DNA of 64,000 bases from Roseivivax sp. GX 12232 (GCF_021272185.1 NZ_JAJSEC010000006.1:1-64000); one strand, 5' to 3'; positions 43,950-52,999 are shown, numbered from the stretch's first letter. Notes: generated by a model from the sequence alone, not told the origin. A program made the numbers and translations.

Positions 43950-46463
43950 TCACCCGCCGCCGGCGGCCAGTTCGTCGAGGTAGGGCACCTGAATGCCGCG
44001 TTTCTCGGCGCTCTCGCGCACCGCCTTCTGCATCGGCTTGGAGCGCCGCAGGAGCCGCCGGAAGCGCCGCTCGTCCAGCGCCAGGAGCGTCGAGGGCGCG
44101 ATGGCGCGCACCTCGCTGCGCCGTGCGGTCTTGGTCAGCATGGCGAGCTGCCCGAACAGCTCGCCCCGCCCGAGCCGGTAGCTGACCCCGCGGCTGCGCA
44201 GCTCCACCGCGCCCGAGGCGATGAAATAGACCGTGTCCGGCGCCGCGCTGCGGCTCAGGATCGTGTCGCCCTCGGCGGCGTAGCGGGTGACCAGCGCCCG
44301 CGAGAGCCGCCGCAGCGTCGCCTCGTCGAACTCCGAGAAGAGCGGGAACTGCCGCGCCACCTCGGCCTTCTGCATGACGATGTCGAGCGCCGGGCGCCGG
44401 TCCTCCCGGGCCATGCGGCGGGCGAGGCGCTGCGAGAGGTCGGTGTGCAGCTCGACCCCGATCAGCCCTTCCTCCAGCAGCTCGTCGTATTCGCGCCGCT
44501 CGAGCCGCATGGCGGTGCGCCGGATGAAGCGCCGCTCGAGCTCCTCGGCGTAGCCCGGGTATTGCAGCCGCAGCCCGTCGAGCGCCTGTTCCACCATTTC
44601 GGTGCGCCGCGCGAGCAGCTCGTGCAGCAGCTCCGCCACCCGCCGGCCGTGAATGCGGCGGATGCGCTGGTCGATGAAGGCGTCGAGGTCGCGCAGCACC
44701 AGCCCCTGCAGCAGCAGCACCTCGAAGCGGTCCGCCGTCAGCCGCCCCAGCGGCCCCGAGATCCGCAGCCGGTTGAAGAGCCAGAGCGACAGCCGGAACG
44801 AGCGGTTCAGCCCCACCGCCCCGCGCGCCGCCCGGCGATAGCCCAGCCGCCCGGACTGCCGCGCGCCCTCGACCAGCCGGTCGACGTCGGTCAGGATCCG
44901 GTCCGCCAGCCGCGAGGAGACCGCGCGCTCCTTCAGCCGTTCCAAGACGATGTCCCGCTCGGCGCTGGCCAGCGCCACCAGCCCCAGGGTGATCCGGTCG
45001 CGGTCGAGCACGTCGACCGAGCTTTCGGCCTCCTTCACCGCCCCGTCGAGCCGCTCGCCGAAGCTTTTCGCCTCCGAGCGCACGATGTCGTGGCTGAGAT
45101 CGTAGGAGCGGGTGCGCTCGGCCACCTCCTCGCGGACGGTCTGCAGCGCCACGGCGACCACCTGCTTGGCCAGCGCCGCATCGAGCGGCGAGAGCTTGTC
45201 GAGCCCCAGCCGCCCGATCATCCAGCGCAGCGTCGTGCCCTGCACCACCAGGGTGAAGAGCGTGTAGCCGGTGGCGAGGATGCCGACCATGCGCTGGGTC
45301 TCGGCGGGCACCCGCAGGCTCTCGGTCACCGCCAGCGCCAGCACCAGGGTCACCGCGCCGCGCAGCCCGCCCCAGAGGATCGCCACCCGGTAGGGCCGCT
45401 CCACCGGCGGCGAGATCCTCAGCTTCGCCAGCACCGGCAGGAGCCCGAAGAGGATCACCGCCCGCGCCCCGAGCGCCGCCAGCGCCACGAAGAGCGTCAG
45501 CGCCACGTCGATCAGCGTCACGTCCTGCAGGAGCCGCGGGATCAGAAGCGCCGCCAGCACGAAGATCAGCCCGCCCGCCCAATGCGACAGGAGCACCCAG
45601 ACCTCGCGCATGTTGGCCCAGCTCGTCGGGCTGATCGCCCCGGGCGCGGCGACGGTCATGGTCATGCCCGAGGCCACCACCGCGATGACGCCCGAGGCGC
45701 CGAACATCTGCTCGGCGGCGATATAGGCGAAATAGGGCAGCGCCACCGAGATCGAGATCTGCGCCGCCTCGTAGCGGTCGAAGAAGGACATGATGAAGAC
45801 CGCGAAGCGCGCCAGGACGAAGCCCACCACCGCGCCGCCCAGGAGCAGCCCCGGGAACTGCAGCACCGCGTCGCGCAGCGAGGGGTCGGGCACCCCGCGC
45901 ATGACGAAGCCCATCAGGAGGCCGAAAAGCGCGATGGCCGCGGCGTCGTTCATCAGGCTCTCGCCCTCGATGATCCGCGCCAGCCGCCGCGGCGCGGCGA
46001 TCGAGCGGAAGATCGAGACCACCGCCGAGGGATCCGTGGTCGAGATGATCGCCGCCAGGAGCAGGCAGGCGATGAGGTCGATGCCGCTCACGAAGGCCAG
46101 CGCGTAGCCCACCACGAGCGTCGAGAAGAAGACCGCCACCACCGCCAGGACCAGGATCGGCACCCAGTCGTCGGCCATGCGCCTGAGGTTCATGCCCAGC
46201 GTCACCTGGAACAGCAGGGTCGGCAGGAAGACATAGAGGAAGACGTTCGAGCGGATCGGGAAATCCAGGATCGCCGAGGCCACCGGGTTCAGCGCATCGG
46301 TCAGCTCGGTGCGCAGGAAGAAGGAGGCCAGCAGGCCCAGCACGATGCCGATCAGCGCCAGGATCACCGTGTAGGGCAGCCGCAACCGCCCCGCGAGCGG
46401 CTCGGCCACGCCCAGGATCAGAAACAGCGCCGCGATGATCGCGATGACGACGACAACATCCAT
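43950..46463 (-). CDS. CPA1 Na+/H+ antiporter fused to a cyclic-nucleotide-binding-like domain
   Basis: An 837-residue protein. Residues 1-420 form a 12-helix CPA1 exchanger with STTDPSAVVSIFR, EGESLMNDAAAIALFG (ion-binding D in ND) and ILWGGLRGAVTLVLAL. Residues 430-690 are a long helical cytoplasmic region. Residues 705-810 are a CRP-like beta-roll (ESG-type VYFIASGAVELRSRGVSYRLGRGELFGQLAML). The layout resembles plant SOS1 and sperm NHE. The roll keeps GELFGQ, but the cAMP-binding RxA part reads TKTARRSEVRA. The ATG at 46463 starts MDVVVVIAII. A heptanucleotide repeat lies 116 bases upstream. Confidence 0.92.
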   Translation of the reverse strand: MDVVVVIAIIAALFLILGVAEPLAGRLRLPYTVILALIGIVLGLLASFFLRTELTDALNPVASAILDFPIRSNVFLYVFLPTLLFQVTLGMNLRRMADDWVPILVLAVVAVFFSTLVVGYALAFVSGIDLIACLLLAAIISTTDPSAVVSIFRSIAAPRRLARIIEGESLMNDAAAIALFGLLMGFVMRGVPDPSLRDAVLQFPGLLLGGAVVGFVLARFAVFIMSFFDRYEAAQISISVALPYFAYIAAEQMFGASGVIAVVASGMTMTVAAPGAISPTSWANMREVWVLLSHWAGGLIFVLAALLIPRLLQDVTLIDVALTLFVALAALGARAVILFGLLPVLAKLRISPPVERPYRVAILWGGLRGAVTLVLALAVTESLRVPAETQRMVGILATGYTLFTLVVQGTTLRWMIGRLGLDKLSPLDAALAKQVVAVALQTVREEVAERTRSYDLSHDIVRSEAKSFGERLDGAVKEAESSVDVLDRDRITLGLVALASAERDIVLERLKERAVSSRLADRILTDVDRLVEGARQSGRLGYRRAARGAVGLNRSFRLSLWLFNRLRISGPLGRLTADRFEVLLLQGLVLRDLDAFIDQRIRRIHGRRVAELLHELLARRTEMVEQALDGLRLQYPGYAEELERRFIRRTAMRLERREYDELLEEGLIGVELHTDLSQRLARRMAREDRRPALDIVMQKAEVARQFPLFSEFDEATLRRLSRALVTRYAAEGDTILSRSAAPDTVYFIASGAVELRSRGVSYRLGRGELFGQLAMLTKTARRSEVRAIAPSTLLALDERRFRRLLRRSKPMQKAVRESAEKRGIQVPYLDELAAGGG

Positions 46464-46578
46464 ATCCCCTGAGCTAGCGCGTCCCGGCCCAGAGCGGAAT
46501 CCCAAATCCCGCCCGCCGCGCCGCGACGCCCTCCCCCCGCAGCCCCGCCGCACAGCCCGCAGGCGTTACGCGTCGGAC

Positions 46579-46620
46579 GTCAGGCGTCAGGCGTCAGGCG
46601 TCAGGCGTCAGGCGTCAGGC
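46579..46620. repeat. Six perfect tandem copies of GTCAGGC
   Basis: A 42-base heptanucleotide array, preceded by degenerate copies (GCGTTAC, GCGTCGGAC). It lies 116 bases before the antiporter start, where length change could alter promoter spacing. Confidence 0.95.
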
Positions 46621-46790
46621 GAGGCAGCGCAATCGCTCGACGACACGCCACACCAAAAAAACCTCACCCGGCTCGTCCGACACGCCCCAGGCGCCACAAG
46701 CCCCCTTCACCCCGCGCGCCACCAGCACACCGCCGCCCATAAGCGCGCCCAGACCCCAACACGCGCCACACCCCGCAGCTTCAGCTTGGC

Positions 46791-46876
46791 AAAAATACCT
46801 CGGGGGTGAATGCGGGCCAATGGCCCGCTGAGGGGGCAGCGCCCCCCCGGTCCGGGACGCCGCAGGCGGCCCGGAC
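46791..46876 (-). terminator. Triple-hairpin compound terminator after the glycosyltransferase
   Basis: Read on the minus strand there are three hairpins in series: stem GTCCGGG (46850-46856/46870-46876), GGGGGC (46832-46837/46841-46846) and GCGGGCC (46812-46818/46822-46828). They are followed by CCCGAGGTATTTTTGCC. It lies 60 bases after the stop at 46936. Confidence 0.7.
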
Positions 46877-46935
46877 CCACAAGAAAACGCCCCGCCCTCA
46901 ACCAATTCCTCCCGTCAGGCCCAACGCCCACAACG

Positions 46936-48184
46936 TCAACCCGCCCCCAGATACCTCCGGATCAGCGCGCTGCGGTGGGCGAAGACGCGGTCGGCGTCGA
47001 AGGGGGTGCCGTCGCGGGCGGCGCGGGTGATGAGATCGGCGAGGGCCACGCGGTCGCGGGCGAGCCTGGCCAGCTCACCCGCCAGTTCGCGCACCGCGCC
47101 GCGGGCAACGAGGCGGCCGCCGCCGGCGGGTCGGATCAGGTCGCGGGCATAGGCGTCGGCATAGCCGAGGATCGGGGTGCCGGAGACCAGCGCCTCGATC
47201 AGGTTGCGGGGGCTCTCGGGGGTCAGGTGGCAGAAGAGCAGCACATGGGCGGCGCGGCAGGCCTCGAGCACCGCGGCGCGGTCGCCCAGGAAGCCGGGGA
47301 AGCGCACGTGGTCCTCGAGCCCGAGGCGGGCGCATTCGGCCTCGACTTCGGCGCGGGACGGGCCCTCGCCGATCCAGCGGGCCTCGAAGGCGATGCCCGC
47401 GTCGCGCAGGGCGGCGAGCGTGGCGAGCCAGTCCATCGGCCCTTTCATCGGCGCGAGCCGCCCGACGTAGAGGATCTGCAGCGGGCCCTCGCCCGCCCGG
47501 GCGATCTTTGCCGCCAGGGCCTCGGGAGTGATGTGATCGGCGCGGGTCAGGGAGATGTCGTGCACCATCTCGGCCCGGCGGGCTTGCGGCGCATAGGTCT
47601 CATAGGTCTCCTGCCCGTGGAAAAGCCCCAGCGTCGCGCGGCGGATCGCCATGCGCTCGAGCAGCGCCGTCGGCCCGGCGTAGAGCCGCGCGCGCAGCGC
47701 AACCCTTCGGTTGGGCGCGCGCTGCTCGGCGCGCAGCACCGCGGATTCCACCCGGTCGGTCCAGACCGCGAAGGGCCGGCCCCGGCGGTGCGCCAGAAGG
47801 GACGCGACCGACCCCCAAGTCACCGAAGAGCCCGCCGATGGCGAAGCTCAGGTAGTCGGCCTGATCGATCAGAGCGCCGATCTGGCGCAGCCCTGCGGGC
47901 AGGGCGCGCAGGAAGGCGTCGGGGCGATAGGCGGCGGGAATGGGTGCGAGGCGCAGCCGGTCCGCAAGCGGGTCGAGCGCGGTCGCAGGCCGGTAGCCCG
48001 GGGGCGGCGGGCCCGGCAGCTCGGGCATGAGGGCGGTGACATGGGCGAAGTTGTCGGCCCAGCGGCGCAGCCCCGCGACGGCCTGGCCTTCGACGTGCAG
48101 GCCCGAGGCGTCGCGGTACAGCGGCACCGGCGCGTAGATCAGAAGGCGGCCCGCGCGGGTCTCCCGCGCCGGGGCGGCTGTCAC
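46936..48184 (-). pseudogene. Glycosyltransferase (GT4-like) broken by a single-base frameshift
   Basis: Two frames together encode one glycosyltransferase of about 415 residues. The first part (48184 to about 47820) reads RLLIYAPVPLYRDASGLHVEGQA...YLSFAIGGLFGD. The second continues WGSVASLLAHRRGRPF...ILYVGRLAPMKG...FPGFLGD...SPRNLIEALVSGTPILGYADAYARDLI. The join is at plus-strand 47817-47820, where one extra T on the coding strand (GACTTGGGG instead of GACTGGGG) shifts the frame. The GTG start overlaps the plsC stop (GTGA). Either the gene is newly inactivated, or the extra base is a sequencing error or a programmed shift. Confidence 0.8.
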
Positions 48185-48936
48185 CGGAGGGCCCGGGCGG
48201 GACGCAGGCCCTCGGGGCCGCCGGCCTCTTCGAGGAGCCGGTCCGAGGCGCCCTCGACCTCGGTCTCGAGCCGGGCGAGGAAGCCGCGCTTGTCGGTGCC
48301 CGCGGCGATGCGCGGCAGAAACTCCACCACCGCCGTGCCGGGGCGGCGGTAGATGCCCTTGCGCTGCCAGGTCACCCCGGCGTTGGTCGCCACCGGCACG
48401 CAGTCCTGGCCGAGCTGTTCGAAAAGCACCGAGGTGCCGACCTTGTAGGGTGCCTTCACCCCCGGCGCGACGCGGGTGCCCTGGGAATAGATGATCAGCT
48501 GGCCGGCCTCGGCGCGGCCCTTCTCGACATCGGCGACCATCTTGCGGATCGCCTGGCCGCGCTTGCCCCGATCGACCGGCACGCAGCCGATCTTCAGCGC
48601 GTATTGCCCGATGATCGGCGCATACATGAGCTCGCGCTTCATGATGAACTTGCCCGCCGGCACCGCGTAGAAGATCAGGATGATGTCGAGGAAGCTCTGG
48701 TGCTTGGCGGCGATGACCACCTCGTCCTGCGGCACCTCTCCGCGGATCTCGTAGGTCAGGCCGATCATCCAGCGCGCGGTCCAGAGCGTGAAGCGGCACC
48801 AGGTCTTGCAGGCCGCGCGGGCGCCCCGCGCCGAGACCAGCGCCCAGGGGAAATAGGCGATGCCGATCACCAGCATCGCGGTGTAGATCGTCACGATATG
48901 CGCGAGCGAGCGCAGCCATTGCAGCGCATGGGCCAT
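48181..48936 (-). CDS. plsC: 1-acyl-sn-glycerol-3-phosphate acyltransferase
   Basis: A 251-residue PlsC-type enzyme making phosphatidate from lysophosphatidate. The catalytic HX4D is H79-QSFL-D84, and the substrate-binding block reads SQGTRVAPG (usually EGTR). One N-terminal membrane segment is at about 13-33. It overlaps ftsX by one base (TGATG) upstream and the glycosyltransferase by four bases downstream. This places lipid and glycolipid enzymes after the division ABC genes. Confidence 0.93.
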   Translation of the reverse strand: MAHALQWLRSLAHIVTIYTAMLVIGIAYFPWALVSARGARAACKTWCRFTLWTARWMIGLTYEIRGEVPQDEVVIAAKHQSFLDIILIFYAVPAGKFIMKRELMYAPIIGQYALKIGCVPVDRGKRGQAIRKMVADVEKGRAEAGQLIIYSQGTRVAPGVKAPYKVGTSVLFEQLGQDCVPVATNAGVTWQRKGIYRRPGTAVVEFLPRIAAGTDKRGFLARLETEVEGASDRLLEEAGGPEGLRPARALR

Positions 48937-49841
48937 CAGGCGAGATCCTCCAGAACCCGGCGGGCCGCGGCCCGCGTTGCAACAAGCGCGACCAGCGCGG
49001 CGAGGCTCGGCACCGCCAGCGGCCAGAGCCAGCCCGCGCCCTCGAAGCCCAGGCCGGTCAGCACGCCGCCGGTGTCGCCGGTGTCGGGCATCAGCGTCAC
49101 CGCCAGCACCCCGAGCCCGGTGCCCGCCGCCGCGCCCATGAGCGCACGCAGGGTGAAGCGGCGCACGAAGGCCCCGGCGATATAGGCGTCGGTGGCGCCG
49201 ACCAGCCGCAGGACCGCGATCACCTGGGCATTGGCGGCCAGCGCGGCATTGGCCGCCAGGGTCACCATGGCCGCCATGGCCCCCGCGATCAGCAGCAGCG
49301 CCGCCGCCCCGAGCCAGCGCAGCCCGCCCGCCGCCGCCAGGAGCGGCTCGCGCCAGCGCGCGTGATCGTCGAACACCGCCCCCGGCACCTCGGCCTGGAG
49401 CCTGAGCCGCAGCCCCGCGGCATCGAGCCTTTCCGGGCCCTCGGCGATCTCGATGAGCTGCGGCACCGGCAGCTGGTCGAGCGGCAGGTCGGGGCCGAAC
49501 CAGGGCTCGAGAAGCCCGCGCTGCTCGCTGTCGCTGAGCGCCCGGGCCTCGGCCACGCCGGGCGTGGTGGACAGGATCTCCAGCGCGCGGGCGGTCTGGC
49601 GCGGCATCTCCTCGGCGGGCGCCGAGATCCGCAGCGTGGCCGAACGCGCCAGCTCGTCGCCCCAGCGGTCAGCGAGCCGCCCGGCGGCCAGCGACAGCGC
49701 CAGGGCGAAGACCGCGAGAAAGGCCATGGCCGCCGCCGAGAACAGCGTCAGCTGCACCGTGAAGCCCGAGGGCGGGACCACCCGGTCGGCCCCCGCCTCG
49801 CGCGAGAAGGCGGCGGAGATATCGGCGCGCATCCCGCTCAC
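48936..49841 (-). CDS. ftsX: Cell division protein FtsX
   Basis: A 301-residue membrane partner of FtsE. There is one helix at about 30-50 (LTLFSAAAMAFLAVFALALSL), an extracytoplasmic loop (about 55-175), and three C-terminal helices. VIAVLRLVGATDAYIAGAFVRRFTLRALMGA is the FtsX-family coupling region. FtsEX activates septal murein hydrolases. GTG 49841 overlaps the ftsE stop (GTGA). An ATG at 49832 three codons later is possible. The frame continues upstream as a shadow of ftsE. Confidence 0.92.
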   Translation of the reverse strand: MSGMRADISAAFSREAGADRVVPPSGFTVQLTLFSAAAMAFLAVFALALSLAAGRLADRWGDELARSATLRISAPAEEMPRQTARALEILSTTPGVAEARALSDSEQRGLLEPWFGPDLPLDQLPVPQLIEIAEGPERLDAAGLRLRLQAEVPGAVFDDHARWREPLLAAAGGLRWLGAAALLLIAGAMAAMVTLAANAALAANAQVIAVLRLVGATDAYIAGAFVRRFTLRALMGAAAGTGLGVLAVTLMPDTGDTGGVLTGLGFEGAGWLWPLAVPSLAALVALVATRAAARRVLEDLA

Positions 49842-50515
49842 AGGTCGGCCCCCGCGAGCTGCAGCCGCCGGTTCGAGATCCGCAGCACCCGGGCCTGCAC
49901 ATGCGCCTTGGCGGCGCGGATCAGGCTCAGGTCGTGGGTGGCGATCATCACCGTCTTGCCCATGCGGTTGAGCTCGATCAGGAGCCGCAGGAGCCGCTGG
50001 GACATGTCCCAGTCGACGTTGCCGGTGGGCTCGTCGGCCAGGATCACGTCGGGCGACATGATCACCGCCCGCGCTAAGGCCGCGCGCTGCCGCTCGCCGC
50101 CCGAGAGCTCGGGCGGCAGCGCATGGGCGCGGTCGGTCAGCCCGACCCAGGTCAGAAGCTCGCTCAGGTCCGATTCCATCGCCGCATTGGCCTCGCCCGC
50201 GACGGTCAGCGGCAGGGCGACGTTCTCGGCGACCGAGAGGTGATCGAGGAACTGGCAGTCCTGGTGCACCACCCCGATCCGCCGCCGCGCCAGGGCCACG
50301 CCGTCGCGGCCGATCCGGGTGACGTCGCGGTCGAAAAGACGCACCTGCCCCGCGGTCGGCAGCAGCGCGCCGTAACACAGCTTCAGAAGCGTGGTCTTGC
50401 CCGCCCCCGAGGGGCCGGTCAGGAAATGGAACGAGGCCGGCGGCAGGCTCAGCGACAGCTCGGAAAGCAGTTCGCCCCCACCGTAGCTATAGGCCACCTG
50501 GTCGAATTCGATCAC
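49838..50515 (-). CDS. ftsE: Cell division ATP-binding protein FtsE
   Basis: A 225-residue ABC ATPase with Walker A GPSGAGKTT (34-42), signature LSGGERQR, Walker B VILADEPTGNVD and the H-loop IATHD. FtsE works with FtsX to couple cytokinesis with murein hydrolysis. It is the first gene of the ftsE-ftsX-plsC-glycosyltransferase run and is divergent to a zinc-ribbon protein gene. Confidence 0.96.
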   Translation of the reverse strand: MIEFDQVAYSYGGGELLSELSLSLPPASFHFLTGPSGAGKTTLLKLCYGALLPTAGQVRLFDRDVTRIGRDGVALARRRIGVVHQDCQFLDHLSVAENVALPLTVAGEANAAMESDLSELLTWVGLTDRAHALPPELSGGERQRAALARAVIMSPDVILADEPTGNVDWDMSQRLLRLLIELNRMGKTVMIATHDLSLIRAAKAHVQARVLRISNRRLQLAGADL

Positions 50516-50666
50516 GCCTGTTCCCTCGCACTCCGGGCCATGTTGTGCCCGAGCATCGGCCCGGTTTCAATCCGGAGCCGCGCCGAAAACGGCTTTAACC
50601 GGGGGGGCCGCCAGCCTATTGTTTCGCAACGATGATGGTTTGTCCGGCAAGGGTTTCGCGAATTCG

Positions 50667-51494
50667 ATGCGACTGATCTGCCCCAATTGCGGCGCGCAAT
50701 ACGAAGTTCCGACGGAAGTCATCCCCGAGGCGGGCCGCGACGTGCAGTGTTCGAACTGCGGGCACACCTGGTTCGAGCATCATCCCGATTTCGCCCCCGA
50801 GGACGATCCCGCCCCCGACGACATCACCCCCCGGCCCGCGCCCGAGGCGCATGAGACCCCCGAGGACGAGGGCCTGCCGCCGCCCGAGGAAGGCCCCGCG
50901 CCGGGCGCCGCTGCCACCGCGCCGCGCCGCGAGCTCGACCCCGAGGTCACCAATGTCCTGCGCGAGGAGGCCCGCCGCGAGGCGCTCGCCCGCCGCGCCG
51001 AGGGCGGCACGATCGAAAGCCAGCCCGACCTGGGCCTCGACGCGCCGGCCGAGGACGAGGAAGCCGAGCGCGCGCGCCAGTCCCGCGCCCGGATGGAGAA
51101 GATGCGCGGCCCCGAGGGCGAGGCGCCCTCTGCGCCCGCGCCCGCCGAGGCGACGCCCGAGCAGCCCGACCCCAATGCCCGCAGCGGCATGCTGCCGGAT
51201 GTCGACGAGATCAACCAGACGCTGCGCTCGGCCGGCGACCGCCGCCCGGTCGAGACCCCGCAGGGCCGCGCGCCCGACCCCGAGGACCGGGGCCGTTCGG
51301 GCTACGGGCGCGGGCTGATGCTGGTCCTGGTGCTCGCGCTTCTCGCCGGGGCGGCCTATGTCTACGCCGCGCCGCTGGCCGAGATGGCCCCCGCCGCCGC
51401 CCCCGCGCTCGAGGGCTACGTGGCCCAGGTCAACGACCTGCGCGCCTGGCTGCAGGCCACCGTCGAGGGGCTGACCGCCCCCGCCGAGGGCTGA
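50667..51494 (+). CDS. Zinc-ribbon (MJ0042-type) membrane protein
   Basis: A 275-residue protein. The N-terminal zinc ribbon has C5, C8, C28 and C31 (CPNCGAQYEV and CSNCGHTW). A long acidic Pro/Glu/Ala-rich disordered middle runs from 40 to 205. One membrane helix is at about 217-236, with a short C-terminal periplasmic part. Members of this family lie next to ftsE in alphaproteobacteria; function is unknown. ATG 50667 places the ribbon at the N-terminus, while the frame to 50619 adds 16 unlike residues. Confidence 0.88.
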   Translation: MRLICPNCGAQYEVPTEVIPEAGRDVQCSNCGHTWFEHHPDFAPEDDPAPDDITPRPAPEAHETPEDEGLPPPEEGPAPGAAATAPRRELDPEVTNVLREEARREALARRAEGGTIESQPDLGLDAPAEDEEAERARQSRARMEKMRGPEGEAPSAPAPAEATPEQPDPNARSGMLPDVDEINQTLRSAGDRRPVETPQGRAPDPEDRGRSGYGRGLMLVLVLALLAGAAYVYAAPLAEMAPAAAPALEGYVAQVNDLRAWLQATVEGLTAPAEG

Positions 51495-51573
51495 TCCGCG
51501 GAAATCCCGGCGTCGCTTACCTTTTGGTAAGCCCTGCTCCCTACCCTGCCGGCATCCCGGTAGGAGGTGCGGC

Positions 51574-51909
51574 ATGTTGCTGGAAGCGGAAGATATCGGC
51601 GCGATCCGCGTGGTCCACGTCTTGGCAGAGCGGATCGACGCCGCCGCCACGATCGAGTTCAAGGACGCGATGCGCGCGGTCACGGCGGGCGCGCCGGGGC
51701 GCATCTTGCTGAACCTGGGGCAGGTCGGCTTCGTCGACTCCAGCGGTCTCGGCGCCATCGTCGCGGTGATGAAACACCTCGAAGCGGGCCAGGAGCTTGA
51801 GCTGGTGCGGCTCAACCCCACGGTGGACACGGTCTTCCGGCTGACCCGGATGGACACGATCTTCCGCATCCATGACACGCTTGACGCGGGGATCGCCGAA
51901 GATGCCTGA
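51574..51909 (+). CDS. STAS-domain anti-anti-sigma factor
   Basis: A 111-residue single STAS domain like SpoIIAA/RsbV. The phosphorylation site is in VGFVDSSGLGA (S56 or S57). Unphosphorylated it should bind the downstream anti-sigma kinase and free its target. GGAGGTGCGGC precedes the ATG. It overlaps the next gene by 8 bases. Confidence 0.93.
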   Translation: MLLEAEDIGAIRVVHVLAERIDAAATIEFKDAMRAVTAGAPGRILLNLGQVGFVDSSGLGAIVAVMKHLEAGQELELVRLNPTVDTVFRLTRMDTIFRIHDTLDAGIAEDA

Positions 51910-52402
51910 GAACGCCGCCGCCCGGACCGGTGCCCAGGATCGCACCCAGAATCGCATCCAAGACCGCACCTCGAACCGCCCCCAGCCCGGGGTGGTGCTG
52001 TTCTACACGCTGCCCGCAGCGCTCCTCTCGGTGCGCGAGACCTGCCGCCGTTTCGAGGCCGACCTGATCGGCGCGGGCTTCGAGGCCGCCCCTGCGGGCC
52101 GCGTCGCCCTGGTCTGCGCCGAGGCGCTGAACAACGTCGTGGAACATGGCCAGCACGCCGAGGGCGCGGGCGAGCTGCGGCTGGAATTCTCCAGCGGCCG
52201 CCGCTGCCGGCTGCGCATCGCCGACCGCGGCAGCCCGGTGCCCGCCTCGGTCTTCCGCAAACCGGCCCCGCCGGTGATCGAGGGCAAGGTCGGCCTGCCC
52301 GAGGGCGGCTTCGGGCTGTCGATCATCCACAGCCTCTCCGACGAGGTGCGCTACATGCGCCGCGGCCAGGAGAACGTGCTGGACATCGTGCTGGCGCCCT
52401 GA
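51902..52402 (+). CDS. Serine-kinase anti-sigma factor (RsbW/SpoIIAB-like HATPase)
   Basis: A 166-residue GHKL ATPase with N-box CAEALNNVVEHG, G1 ADRGSPVP and G2 GGFGLSIIHSLSDEV. The first 30 residues are a hydrophilic lead rich in R, Q, N and T (ARTGAQDRTQNRIQDRTS). It probably phosphorylates the upstream STAS partner. The usual third members (a PP2C phosphatase and a sigma factor or response regulator) are not adjacent. Confidence 0.92.
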   Translation: MPENAAARTGAQDRTQNRIQDRTSNRPQPGVVLFYTLPAALLSVRETCRRFEADLIGAGFEAAPAGRVALVCAEALNNVVEHGQHAEGAGELRLEFSSGRRCRLRIADRGSPVPASVFRKPAPPVIEGKVGLPEGGFGLSIIHSLSDEVRYMRRGQENVLDIVLAP

Positions 52403-52999
52403 GGGGTGGGTGGCGAGAGGGTGTTTGGGGTGCGCTGAGTTGGCGCTGCGGGTGGGCCGGGCAACGGCTGAACGAGGCTCAGCGCGTACGGGCAAGAACG
52501 GCGTGGGCTCAGGCGCGCCACTGACCTTTCCCGGATCCCGACCTGGTCGGCCGATCTCAGCCCCAGGTCTGGTCGCCTGATCCCGGCTCCCGACTTGATC
52601 GCCTGATCCCATCCCCCGGACTGACCGCCCGGCAGCCCTCGCCTACCGCCGCGACCTGCCCCACCGCGGCCACCTCCCGCCTCATGGTTGCACCGATTCC
52701 ACCCCGCGACAGCCCTTCCGCGCGCCACCAGCCCCTCTTTCTTCCCCAACAAAACAACGCCTTACACGGCATCCACGCCCGCCGCACCCCGCGCCTCAAA
52801 AAGACCCCTTTCCCTGCTCAAAAGCGACACAGAGCAAGGCGATAACTCTCCCTGTAGCTGCAATATGCTTCCCTCGGCGTCGCGTCGTAATAGCCCCCAC
52901 CCAGTGCGCGGCGCCGAGGTCTTCCCCCTCCCTTCCCGAGATTGACGCCCGAAGGATCTGCAGTAGGCTCGCGCCAGTGCAGCCCCGGGGGAGATATTC
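52403..52999. other. Intergenic region before the gamma-glutamyltransferase gene
   Basis: About 600 bases without a credible gene. It includes a degenerate four-unit 26-bp tandem repeat at 52536-52639. The stretch 52690-52900 is relatively A/C-rich and lower in GC than the surroundings. Confidence 0.6.
52536..52639. repeat. Degenerate tandem repeat, four units of 26 bases
   Basis: Units start at 52536, 52562, 52588 and 52614. Units 1-3 share a TCCCGAC-T-GTCGCC-TGATCCC pattern (18-19 of 26 matching in pairs) and unit 4 is weaker. Non-coding. Confidence 0.55.

Larger units (their letters stand above)
46464..46935. other. Intergenic region upstream of the antiporter
   Basis: Holds a 6-copy heptanucleotide repeat (46579-46620) and the compound terminator of the ftsE-plsC-glycosyltransferase transcript (46791-46876). 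No gene seen. Confidence 0.65.
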
